Below, piece after piece: positions 18,394 to 25,379 of a stretch of 41,386 nt of DNA. The stretch's first letter is position 1, and each line of letters starts with the position of its first letter. The notes below the pieces were generated by a model. The model had not been told where the DNA came from and did no database searches. It saw nothing but the letters and a program-made list of their open reading frames with translations. Source of the stretch: Desulfurellales bacterium (lineage in GTDB: Bacteria > Campylobacterota_A > Desulfurellia > Desulfurellales > Hippeaceae); the NCBI GenBank assembly GCA_027014115.1, contig JALWEJ010000044.1, positions 1 to 41,386 of the forward strand. The letters run 5' to 3'. Both the position numbers and the translations under genes were made by a program.

Positions 18394-19836
18394 ATGCTTA
18401 AAAACGCCAAAATTATTGCTTTTTTCACACTCATAAGTAGACTGCTTGGTTATATTCGCGACTTTTTTATAGCAAACTACTTCGGCACATCCGTTTATAC
18501 CGATATGTTTTTTATTGTTTTTCGTATGCCCAATTCTCTTAGGCGTTTTTTTGGTGAAGGTGCGCTGAATTCTTCTGTTGTGCCGGTTTTATCCAAACTT
18601 GATGACAGCAAAAAACCCAAAGCCGTCTGGAATATTGTTTTTGTTTTTTTTGTAATTTTGATTTTTGTATCAATACTCGGTGTTGTTTTTTCAAAGGCTT
18701 TGATAGCTTTATTTGCTGCGGGATTTCTGCATTCAACCCAGCTTGCTCTTATGGATACTATGACAAAGATGACTTTTCCCTATATATTTTTTATTGGTTT
18801 GAGTGTGCTTTTTATGGGCATTTTGAACACCTACAACCGTTTTGCCGTGCCGGCTTTTGCACCTGCACTTTTAAATATCAGCATTATAACAAGCATTGTA
18901 CTTTTATATTCAAAATTGGCACACCCTGTTTATGCTCTATGTATCGGTGTAATTATAGGCGGTATATTGCAGCTTGCAGTATCTTTTTTTGATTTTTTAA
19001 GGCTTAAGCTGCCGTTTTATTTTGATTTTAGGATTGAATCTACAACAAAAGAGATATTGAGGCTTATGGGTATGGCAGCTGTTGGCGGTGGTGTTTTTCA
19101 AATTGCATCTATGGTTGATGCATTCTTGGCATCTTTTATGCCGCACGGCAGTTTTTCGTATCTTTCATACGCAAACAGGCTGTTTCAACTGCCTTTTGCG
19201 GTTTTTTCCATAGCTTTGGCTCAAAGCTCTCTTGTTGATTTATCAAAGCTTCCTAAGGATGAGATTTTGCCAAAGAGTTCGAAACTTATAAAATTTGTCA
19301 GTATAATATCGATTGCTGTTACACTCTATTTTCTCTTTTTTGGTGAAGATGTAATAAGGCTCATATTTCAGCATGGAAAATTCAGCGATATTTCCGTCAA
19401 AAATACTTATTATGCACTCTCTTTCATGATTGTTGGCTTTTTCTTTTATTCTCAAACCAAAGTGCTCGGCAATGTGTTTTATGCCGTTAAGGATGTAAAA
19501 ACGCCGCTAAAAGCCTCAACTATTGCTGCGGTTTTGTCGATTATCTCTTCTGTTGTATTCGGCATGCTGTTTGGTTTTTTAGGACTTGCTTCGGCTGCTG
19601 CAGTATCGGGTTTTGCAAACATGGCTGCACTTGTCTATTTTATCAACAAACGCATGGGTTCTTTGGGTTTTTTTGAGTTTGTTGATGCTCATATTGTTCT
19701 CTTTTTTGTTCTGCTTCTTTTTGTTTCTTTGGGGATAAGATATTTCAAATTCGGGATGTTGGTAAATATAGGCTTGTCTGTTTTACTGTATTTAACCCTT
19801 TTTTATCCGTTTTATAGGCGTTTTAGAAGTATCTAA
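18394..19836 (+). CDS. murJ: lipid II flippase MurJ
   Basis: This 480-residue polytopic membrane protein of the MOP superfamily flips lipid II across the inner membrane for peptidoglycan synthesis. The N-terminus has the family pattern ALISRLLGYIRDFFIANYFG-like (here TLISRLLGYIRDFFIANYFG), then MFFIVFRMPNSLRRFFGEGA and LSYANRLFQLPFAVFSIAL. About 14 hydrophobic helices can be traced. An AAGG lies just upstream of the ATG. It closes the housekeeping run and its last 4 bases overlap the convergent YgbA-like gene. Confidence 0.93.
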   Translation: MLKNAKIIAFFTLISRLLGYIRDFFIANYFGTSVYTDMFFIVFRMPNSLRRFFGEGALNSSVVPVLSKLDDSKKPKAVWNIVFVFFVILIFVSILGVVFSKALIALFAAGFLHSTQLALMDTMTKMTFPYIFFIGLSVLFMGILNTYNRFAVPAFAPALLNISIITSIVLLYSKLAHPVYALCIGVIIGGILQLAVSFFDFLRLKLPFYFDFRIESTTKEILRLMGMAAVGGGVFQIASMVDAFLASFMPHGSFSYLSYANRLFQLPFAVFSIALAQSSLVDLSKLPKDEILPKSSKLIKFVSIISIAVTLYFLFFGEDVIRLIFQHGKFSDISVKNTYYALSFMIVGFFFYSQTKVLGNVFYAVKDVKTPLKASTIAAVLSIISSVVFGMLFGFLGLASAAAVSGFANMAALVYFINKRMGSLGFFEFVDAHIVLFFVLLLFVSLGIRYFKFGMLVNIGLSVLLYLTLFYPFYRRFRSI

Positions 19837-20150
19837 AAGAAATAGTGAAATATCATATCAAGCCTTCCGTGCTTTATCATATATATTCCGCTGAACTTCA
19901 TAACCTCTTTTATTTTCTGCCTCATTTTCGGAGAATAGCAGTGAATTTTGCAGTGTTTACACTGGGGTTTTGGGTCAAGCGGGCATTTTTCGTTTTTTCT
20001 TTTTGCATATTCCAAAAGCTCATAACATTCTTGGCATAATCCGTTTTTGAACTCTTTTTGTCCGTTTTTTATGTGATTTTGTTCGCAGTATACCTTTATG
20101 AATGTAGTTAATATTTTTTCGTCTTTTTTTATTCTTTTTGATTTTTTCAT
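19833..20150 (-). CDS. nitrous-oxide-stimulated promoter (YgbA) family protein
   Basis: This 105-residue small cysteine-rich protein matches the YgbA family. It has an early LTTFIKVYCEQNH, then CQECYELLEYAKRKNEKCP, CKHCKIHCYSP and the end FSGIYMIKHGRLDMIFHYFF. The paired cysteines suggest metal or iron-sulfur binding. YgbA in enterobacteria is linked to nitric-oxide stress recovery; that role is from family knowledge, not visible here. It is last in the minus-strand stress cluster, but a strong terminator hairpin ends only about 9 bases before its ATG and I see no Shine-Dalgarno site. Confidence 0.82.
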   Translation of the reverse strand: MKKSKRIKKDEKILTTFIKVYCEQNHIKNGQKEFKNGLCQECYELLEYAKRKNEKCPLDPKPQCKHCKIHCYSPKMRQKIKEVMKFSGIYMIKHGRLDMIFHYFF

Positions 20151-20151
20151 A

Positions 20152-20181
20152 ACAAAGAAAAGGGGGACATTTTGCCCCCTT
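20152..20181 (-). terminator. intrinsic terminator between the winged-helix gene and ygbA-like gene
   Basis: On the minus strand AAGGGGG (20175-20181) pairs with CCCCCTT (20160-20166) around an 8-base loop, followed by TTCTTTGTT. It begins 3 bases after the stop codon at 20185-20187 and ends just before the next gene. Confidence 0.8.
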
Positions 20182-20184
20182 AAA

Positions 20185-20364
20185 CTATTTTGCCTGGTAG
20201 TAGCACCTTTTTGGTGATTCTACAAAACCATCTTTTTTGAGTTTTGATATAATCTTTGATGCTTCTTTTGAATCTATGTCTGCAAGATGTGCAACCTCTG
20301 CTGTTTTTAGCGGTTTATCTGATTCTTTTAGAGTATTTAAAACCTTTTGTTCTTTGTCGTTCAT
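20185..20364 (-). CDS. small winged-helix DNA-binding protein
   Basis: This 59-residue protein has the shape of a minimal winged helix: VLNTLKESDKPLKTAEVAHL, then DSKEASKIISKLKKDGFVES as the recognition part, and a short wing ending in CYYQAK. Similar tiny regulators of the MarR/ArsR-like fold occur next to flavoprotein and rubredoxin genes. Its ATG overlaps the stop of the flavodiiron gene as ATGA, so translation is coupled. It may be an autoregulator of the operon or may regulate elsewhere; the target is unknown. It is directly followed by a strong terminator. Confidence 0.7.
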   Translation of the reverse strand: MNDKEQKVLNTLKESDKPLKTAEVAHLADIDSKEASKIISKLKKDGFVESPKRCYYQAK

Positions 20365-21551
20365 CCTGTTATTCCTATGCTTTTGTGTTTTTCATAGATT
20401 TCTTCAGCCAGTTTATCCAATGCCTTATAGTCATCCTCTTTCGGTTCTCCCTTAACAAGGACAGGGTCAATTACATCAACCTTTAGATTGCCGAGCATGC
20501 CGAGAATGTGGTCTACAGCTTTACCGCCCCAGCCGTATGACGCAATAACCGATGCAAATTTTGCTTTTGGTCTTAAGGCGTTTGCAAGGTATGCCAGTGA
20601 TGCAATTGAAGGATGAGCGCCTGCCAAAACAAACGGTGTTGCAAATACAACTGTTGCATCATTAACCAAAGCCATTGCAACCTCACCGAGTGGAACCTCT
20701 GAGATGTTAAACAGCTTAACATCTATTCCCTTTTCCATTAATGCATCACCGAGATATTCTACCATTTTTTTTGTGCTGCCGTGCATTGATATGTAGGGTA
20801 TTAAAACCTCATTATCAAGCCTGTCAGAAACCCAATCTTTGTATGCATCAATAATAAATTGCGGATTTTTGTGAACAGAGCCGTGGCTTGGACATATCAT
20901 ATCAAAGCCAAGTTCCTCTATTTTGGCAATATGTTTTTTGATATGTGTTCTAAAGGGCATCATTATTTCAGCATAGTAGTGTTTTGCGCCTTCGTATATC
21001 AACATTTCATCTTTTGGTCCAAAAACCCTACTTGTTGCTATGTGTGAGCCAAAGAAGTCGCATGTAAAGAGCATTTTCTTTTCTTCCAAGTGGCTTATCA
21101 TGGTTTCAGGCCAGTGCACCCACGGTGTAAAAATAAATCTAAGGTGCATATCTCCCAAATCAAGTACATCTCCGTCTTTTACGACTATGAATTTTTCCTC
21201 ATCTATAGGCATTAAATCCATCAAAAAGCCTTTGCATTTGGCGTTTGTTACAACTTTGGCTTCGGGGAATCTCTCCAAAACTGCAGGAATTGAGCCTGAG
21301 TGGTCCTGTTCTGCATGGTGAGCAACTACATAGTCAAGTTTGTCAATTCCGAGTATATCGAGATTTCTCATAAGTTCATAGGTTTTTTCCGGATCTACCG
21401 TGTCAAGCAAAACGGTTTTTTCAGAAGCTTTTATCAAATATGAATTGTAGCTTGTGCCTTTCGGTAACTCTACAAGTTCGTCAAAAATGGGTCTATCCCA
21501 ATGGATAGCCCCCACAAAATAGACATTGTCTTTTAGTTTTTGAACTGCCAT
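20361..21551 (-). CDS. FprA-family A-type flavodiiron protein
   Basis: This 396-residue protein has an N-terminal metallo-beta-lactamase-like diiron domain and a C-terminal flavodoxin domain. It would reduce O2 to water or NO to N2O in the cytoplasm, taking electrons from rubredoxin. The diiron ligands are in VAHHAEQDHSGSIP (HxExDH), with further ligands in the TPWVHWPETM and CPSHGSV regions. The FMN-binding loop is around ISMHGSTKKMVEYL. I chose the ATG at 21551 because AGGAGGAT lies upstream and FVGAIHWDR follows. It sits between superoxide reductase and the winged-helix gene in an oxygen-defence operon. Confidence 0.94.
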   Translation of the reverse strand: MAVQKLKDNVYFVGAIHWDRPIFDELVELPKGTSYNSYLIKASEKTVLLDTVDPEKTYELMRNLDILGIDKLDYVVAHHAEQDHSGSIPAVLERFPEAKVVTNAKCKGFLMDLMPIDEEKFIVVKDGDVLDLGDMHLRFIFTPWVHWPETMISHLEEKKMLFTCDFFGSHIATSRVFGPKDEMLIYEGAKHYYAEIMMPFRTHIKKHIAKIEELGFDMICPSHGSVHKNPQFIIDAYKDWVSDRLDNEVLIPYISMHGSTKKMVEYLGDALMEKGIDVKLFNISEVPLGEVAMALVNDATVVFATPFVLAGAHPSIASLAYLANALRPKAKFASVIASYGWGGKAVDHILGMLGNLKVDVIDPVLVKGEPKEDDYKALDKLAEEIYEKHKSIGITG

Positions 21552-21567
21552 TTTAGTGATTATCCTC

Positions 21568-21948
21568 CTATCCCTTCCATAAACCGTGAAGGTTGCAGTA
21601 TTCTCTTGCTGATACCTCTTTGCCTTCAGGAACTTCAAATTCAGTCTCAGGTGCATCGCCCGGTTCTAAGAATTTTATATAGACAGCACCGTCTACATTG
21701 AGTTCAATCCATTCAATGTAGTGTTTTTCTTCCATTGGATGAGCGGTATTTTCACCGACTTTTACGATATATTTATTGCCTTCTCTTTTGATGAAAGGTA
21801 CATGTTTTTCTGTCGATGTATCGGCTGTCTTTGCATCTAATTTGTCCATAGGTTGTCCGCAGCAGATAAGTTCACCTACACCACCGTGTAAAACCTCTAC
21901 TATATTCCCGCATATCTCACATCTGTAAACCTCAAGTCTTTCAGCCAT
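21568..21948 (-). CDS. desulfoferrodoxin (superoxide reductase, 2Fe type)
   Basis: This 126-residue enzyme reduces superoxide to hydrogen peroxide without making oxygen. The N-terminal desulforedoxin-like center I has four cysteines in [10 protein letters not shown] and ELICCGQPM. The catalytic center II has the conserved [19 protein letters not shown], and the cysteine and histidine near the end (EYCNLHGLW). Electrons come from rubredoxin, encoded immediately upstream. It lies 16 bases before the flavodiiron gene with a good ribosome site (GGAGG). Confidence 0.95.
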   Translation of the reverse strand: MAERLEVYRCEICGNIVEVLHGGVGELICCGQPMDKLDAKTADTSTEKHVPFIKREGNKYIVKVGENTAHPMEEKHYIEWIELNVDGAVYIKFLEPGDAPETEFEVPEGKEVSAREYCNLHGLWKG

Positions 21949-21972
21949 AATCTATACCTCCTTAAATTTTAA

Positions 21973-22137
21973 TTATTCGCTGTATTCATCAAAAGCGTCT
22001 TTGTCTGCACCGCAAATTGGGCATGTCCACTCATCAGGTATATCCTCAAAAGCAGTTCCTGGTGCAATATTATTATCAGGGTCACCGGTTTGCGGGTCGT
22101 AAATGTATCCGCATATTTCACACCTGTACTTTTTCAT
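21973..22137 (-). CDS. rubredoxin
   Basis: This 54-residue electron carrier has the two CxxCG knuckles that bind one iron: [11 protein letters not shown] at the start and [11 protein letters not shown] near the end, with DEWTCP between. It would feed electrons to the superoxide reductase and flavodiiron proteins encoded next to it. A GGAGG site precedes the ATG. Start at 22137, stop TAA at 21973-21975. Confidence 0.95.
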   Translation of the reverse strand: MKKYRCEICGYIYDPQTGDPDNNIAPGTAFEDIPDEWTCPICGADKDAFDEYSE

Positions 22138-22157
22138 ACTATGAACCTCCTAAAAAA

Positions 22158-22568
22158 TTACAAACATTTTTTGCAAATTCCATATGCAGTAGTATTAAGC
22201 TTTTCTATTTTGTGCCCATGCATCTTATTTTTAATGCAATTTTCATCAAACTCTATTTTATATATGCCGTTACACTTCTTACATCTGAAATACATGTATC
22301 CGTTTCCGTCATTTAAACAGTATCTAACATCATCCTTACTAAAAACAATTTTATTGATTATTCCGTTATTTTCAAGTAAAGAAAGGTTGTTGTAGAGTGT
22401 GGCTTTTGATATTGTGGGTGTTATCTTGTATGTTTGATTGTATAATGTTTCGATTTTTAAACAATTTTGACTTCTTATTATCTGTTCAAGTATGATTATC
22501 CTGTAATAGGATGCATTAATTTTATGGTTAGCAAGAATTTCCTTTGCCAATTTTTGGTTTTTGTTCAT
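22158..22568 (-). CDS. Fur/PerR-family transcriptional regulator, atypical metal site
   Basis: This 136-residue protein has the Fur fold: a winged helix (SYYRIIILEQIIRSQNCLKI, then TISKATLYNNLSLLENNGII) and a C-terminal dimer domain. The structural zinc cysteines are intact as two CxxC pairs (RCKKCNG and ICKKCL). The regulatory site is not normal. The usual histidine cluster before the first CxxC reads DGNGYMYFRC, and the usual GH in the helix reads SQNCL. From position it should be a PerR-like peroxide or iron regulator of the rubredoxin-superoxide reductase operon, but the sensing mechanism may differ. It overlaps the glycosylase gene by 4 bases. Confidence 0.85.
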   Translation of the reverse strand: MNKNQKLAKEILANHKINASYYRIIILEQIIRSQNCLKIETLYNQTYKITPTISKATLYNNLSLLENNGIINKIVFSKDDVRYCLNDGNGYMYFRCKKCNGIYKIEFDENCIKNKMHGHKIEKLNTTAYGICKKCL

Positions 22569-23191
22569 TTGAATACTTCCTTTGTCTGTTTATACCATAG
22601 CAGAAAATCAAGATGATGCATAGGAATGTCAATTTTCTTTGAAAAACCCTGCATTTTCTTTTCAATTTCCTTGTATTTTTTTTCATTCAATGATTTTGGT
22701 ATTTCATCTATTATATTAAATAAAACAAGATTTTTTAGAATATGTCTGTCAAGTATAGCAAGTTCGTATCCGAAACCTGTATTTCTCAAAAAATGGCTTG
22801 CTTCTTTATAACCCAACCCTTTGAAGTTACCGACCAACCAGTCTCTTGCTTTATAAATATCTGAAAAACTTTCTATTTTTTCTTTGAGATTTATGCTTTC
22901 TAACTTTTGAAGAGCTTCTTTTATGTATTTTGATTTGTTGTTTTTGAATCTTACATTATTTATGGCATGGGCAAGTTCTTCTTGAGATGATGTAAATATA
23001 AAACCATTTTTAAAAATTTCATTAAGCACTCTGTCGCATGTTTTTGCTTTGGATTGGGGTGTTAAAAGGCAGAAAACAAGTTCTCTTAAAAAAAATTCGC
23101 TTTTATTGGAATGCCTGATTTTATCAAACTCATATATTCTTGATGCTATCTGAGGTTTAATTTTTGAGTAAGTTTCTCTCAGCTGTTTCAT
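22565..23191 (-). CDS. ogg: 8-oxoguanine N-glycosylase/DNA lyase (Ogg2-like)
   Basis: This 208-residue helix-hairpin-helix glycosylase removes 8-oxoguanine and cleaves the abasic site. The hairpin and catalytic lysine are in GLGYKEASHFLRNTG, and the catalytic aspartate is in LAILDRHIL. There is no iron-sulfur cluster cysteine set at the end, which separates it from endonuclease III. It is the first gene of the oxygen-defence operon, which adds repair of oxidised DNA to superoxide and oxygen removal. Confidence 0.88.
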   Translation of the reverse strand: MKQLRETYSKIKPQIASRIYEFDKIRHSNKSEFFLRELVFCLLTPQSKAKTCDRVLNEIFKNGFIFTSSQEELAHAINNVRFKNNKSKYIKEALQKLESINLKEKIESFSDIYKARDWLVGNFKGLGYKEASHFLRNTGFGYELAILDRHILKNLVLFNIIDEIPKSLNEKKYKEIEKKMQGFSKKIDIPMHHLDFLLWYKQTKEVFK

Positions 23192-23219
23192 AGTATTCCA
23201 ACCTTTTTAGAAAAATTTT

Positions 23220-23282
23220 GCGTTAACAAGTTTTTCATACCGTTAACATTTTTCATTATGCATAAATTATAATATTTGTCAA
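23220..23282 (-). promoter_or_regulatory. promoter and possible operator of the oxygen-defence operon
   Basis: On the minus strand TTGACA (23277-23282) and CATAAT (23255-23260) are 16 bases apart. Between this and the ogg start, TGTTAACG occurs twice (23241-23248 and 23221-23228) with exactly 20 bases from one copy to the next. Two copies two helical turns apart, each containing the palindrome GTTAAC, look like operator half-sites. Which regulator binds is unknown; the Fur-family protein or the small winged-helix protein are candidates. Confidence 0.55.
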
Positions 23283-23358
23283 ATAAAAAAATTTTATAAA
23301 ATATAAATAATATAGTTTTGAATATTTTGTTTATCAGAATAAAATCAATATTCATTTC

Positions 23359-23387
23359 TTGACAAGCTGGTATATTTAATATATTTT
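23359..23387 (+). promoter_or_regulatory. promoter of the response-regulator operon, probably leaderless
   Basis: TTGACA (23359-23364) is followed by an AT-only stretch with TATATT at 23380-23385 or TATTTT at 23382-23387 as the minus-10 box. The expected transcription start falls at or within a few bases of the ATG at 23394. The sequence before the ATG (TTTTTTGTTT) has no Shine-Dalgarno site. Confidence 0.5.
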
Positions 23388-23393
23388 TTGTTT

Positions 23394-25379
23394 ATGGATA
23401 AGAAGCTGATTGATAAATTAATTGAGTTAAAAGATAGTCTTGATTTAACTGTTTTATATGTTGAAGACAATGAAGATATAAAACAAGAAACGCTTGAGAT
23501 TCTTAAGCAGTTTTTTAACAGCCTAGAAACAGCAAGTGATGGTGAGGAAGGCCTCGAAAAATTTAAAAAAACAAAATTCGATATAGTTATAACAGATGTT
23601 AGTATGCCTAAAATGAACGGCGTTAAAATGGTTAAACAAATTAAGAATATTGATAAAAAAATACCTGTTATAGTTATAACTGCATTTAATGATTTTGAAT
23701 ATTTATCGGAATTTATAAAGATTGGAGCTTATGGTTATATATTGAAACCCATAGATATGAATCAACTGCTTGAAGCTATTTATAGAGTTTCTGAAAAGGT
23801 AAGGTTGAGGCGAGAAAGGGACGATGCTCTTGCTTTGCTTGAGCAATATAAACATATTATAGATAAAAGTTCAACAGTAACAAAAACTGATTTAGATGGC
23901 ATAATAACATACGCAAACGATAAGTTCTGTCAAACAACAGGATACACAAAAAAGGAGCTTATAGGAAAGCCTCACAATATAATAAGACATCCAGATATGC
24001 CAGAATCTATATTTAAAGAATTGTGGGATACTATTCAAAATAAAAATATATGGCAAAATATTTTAAAAAACAGAACCAAAGATGGTAAAACGGTTTATAT
24101 GAAAGTTACTATTGCACCTATCTTAAATCAAAAAAAAGAGATAATTGAATATATTGCCGTAAGGCAGGATATAACCGAACTTATGAACCCTAAGAAATTA
24201 CTTCATGACAAGGTAGCAGAGCTTGAAAAACCTGTCTTGTTGTTGTGTAGAATAGAGGATTATGAGGATTTAGAAAATTTCTATGATAGTAATACCTTAA
24301 ATATGATAGAAGATAATTTTTTTGAAGAATCGAAGAAGTTTTTTCCCGATGGATGCAGTTTTGAATACAGCTATAATCTCGGAGGAGGGGAATTTGCTTT
24401 TTTGAGGGAGTATGACTCGCAAAAAAGCTTAAATGAATTTTTAAGTGATATAAAACAGTTTCAGGATAATGTTGCAAACAGCGTAATTGATGTTGAAGGA
24501 TATGAATATGATATGGATGTTATATTGAGCTTTGCATTTGAAAAGCAAAATATTTTGGAAAATGTCAGGCTTGGTATCAAAAAAGCCGAGCAAGAAAAAA
24601 TAAATATTGTTTTTGCCGATAAGCTTGTTGCTGAAATGCACGAAAAATCAAAAAAGAATATAGAAACACTAAAAATGATTAAAAATGCCATAAATGACAA
24701 CAGAATTGTATCCTATTATCAACCTATCTACAACAATTTTACAAAAGAAATCGAAAAATACGAATCCCTTGTTAGGCTGATTAGAGAAGACGGAGAGGTT
24801 TTGTCACCATTTTTCTTTCTTGATGTTGCAAAAATCGGTAAATACTACAAACAGATAACATTAATAGTGTTCGATAATGTTATCAATGCCATAAAAAAAA
24901 CCAAAAAAGAGATATCAATAAACCTATCTTCAATAGACATAGAAGATAAAACAATCAGAAATAGTATATTAAACAGGCTTAATGATGATAGAGAGTTGTC
25001 TTCACATCTTGTTGTAGAACTGCTTGAGGATGAGGGTATTAATCAATTTGATGTTATGAAAAATTTTATTAAAGATATGAAACAGCTTGGTGCAAAGATA
25101 GCTATAGACGATTTTGGAAGTGGGTATTCAAATTTTTCAAGACTGCTTGAGTATGAGCCTGATTACCTAAAAATTGATGCAAGCTTGATGAAAAATATTG
25201 CAAATGATGAGTTTAGTTTGAACATAGTCGAAACAATCAAAAGTTTTGCTGATAAGCAGGGCTATCAGGTTGTGGCAGAATATGTTGCCGATAAGGCGAT
25301 ATTCGATATTATAAACAAGCTTGGCATAGAGTATTCGCAGGGATATTATATCGGAAAACCCGAACCTTTGAATTTTTAA
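23394..25379 (+). CDS. response regulator: receiver, PAS, degenerate GGDEF and EAL domains
   Basis: This 661-residue cytosolic protein would hydrolyse cyclic di-GMP under control of a partner kinase. The receiver domain (about 18-135) has acidic residues in YVEDNED, the phospho-acceptor D68 in VITDVSMP and the lysine of ILKPID. A PAS domain (about 150-262) contains DGIITYANDKFCQTTGYT and ends in VRQDITE. The third part looks like a GGDEF domain whose signature has become GGGEF (330-334), so cyclase activity is unlikely. The EAL domain (about 430-655) reads ESLVR in place of EALxR, but keeps INLSS, DDFGSGYS, LKIDASLM and SQGYYIGKP, so phosphodiesterase activity is likely. The kinase gene follows with no gap. 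Confidence 0.9.
   Translation: MDKKLIDKLIELKDSLDLTVLYVEDNEDIKQETLEILKQFFNSLETASDGEEGLEKFKKTKFDIVITDVSMPKMNGVKMVKQIKNIDKKIPVIVITAFNDFEYLSEFIKIGAYGYILKPIDMNQLLEAIYRVSEKVRLRRERDDALALLEQYKHIIDKSSTVTKTDLDGIITYANDKFCQTTGYTKKELIGKPHNIIRHPDMPESIFKELWDTIQNKNIWQNILKNRTKDGKTVYMKVTIAPILNQKKEIIEYIAVRQDITELMNPKKLLHDKVAELEKPVLLLCRIEDYEDLENFYDSNTLNMIEDNFFEESKKFFPDGCSFEYSYNLGGGEFAFLREYDSQKSLNEFLSDIKQFQDNVANSVIDVEGYEYDMDVILSFAFEKQNILENVRLGIKKAEQEKINIVFADKLVAEMHEKSKKNIETLKMIKNAINDNRIVSYYQPIYNNFTKEIEKYESLVRLIREDGEVLSPFFFLDVAKIGKYYKQITLIVFDNVINAIKKTKKEISINLSSIDIEDKTIRNSILNRLNDDRELSSHLVVELLEDEGINQFDVMKNFIKDMKQLGAKIAIDDFGSGYSNFSRLLEYEPDYLKIDASLMKNIANDEFSLNIVETIKSFADKQGYQVVAEYVADKAIFDIINKLGIEYSQGYYIGKPEPLNF

Noticed and set aside
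21552-21656. Longer N-terminus for the flavodiiron protein
   Set aside because: It would overlap superoxide reductase by 89 bases, and the ATG at 21551 has a strong ribosome site.
23192-23393. A small gene or RNA in the divergent region between ogg and the response regulator
   Set aside because: Only promoters and the twin boxes are visible; there is no open frame of note and no stable fold I could recognise.
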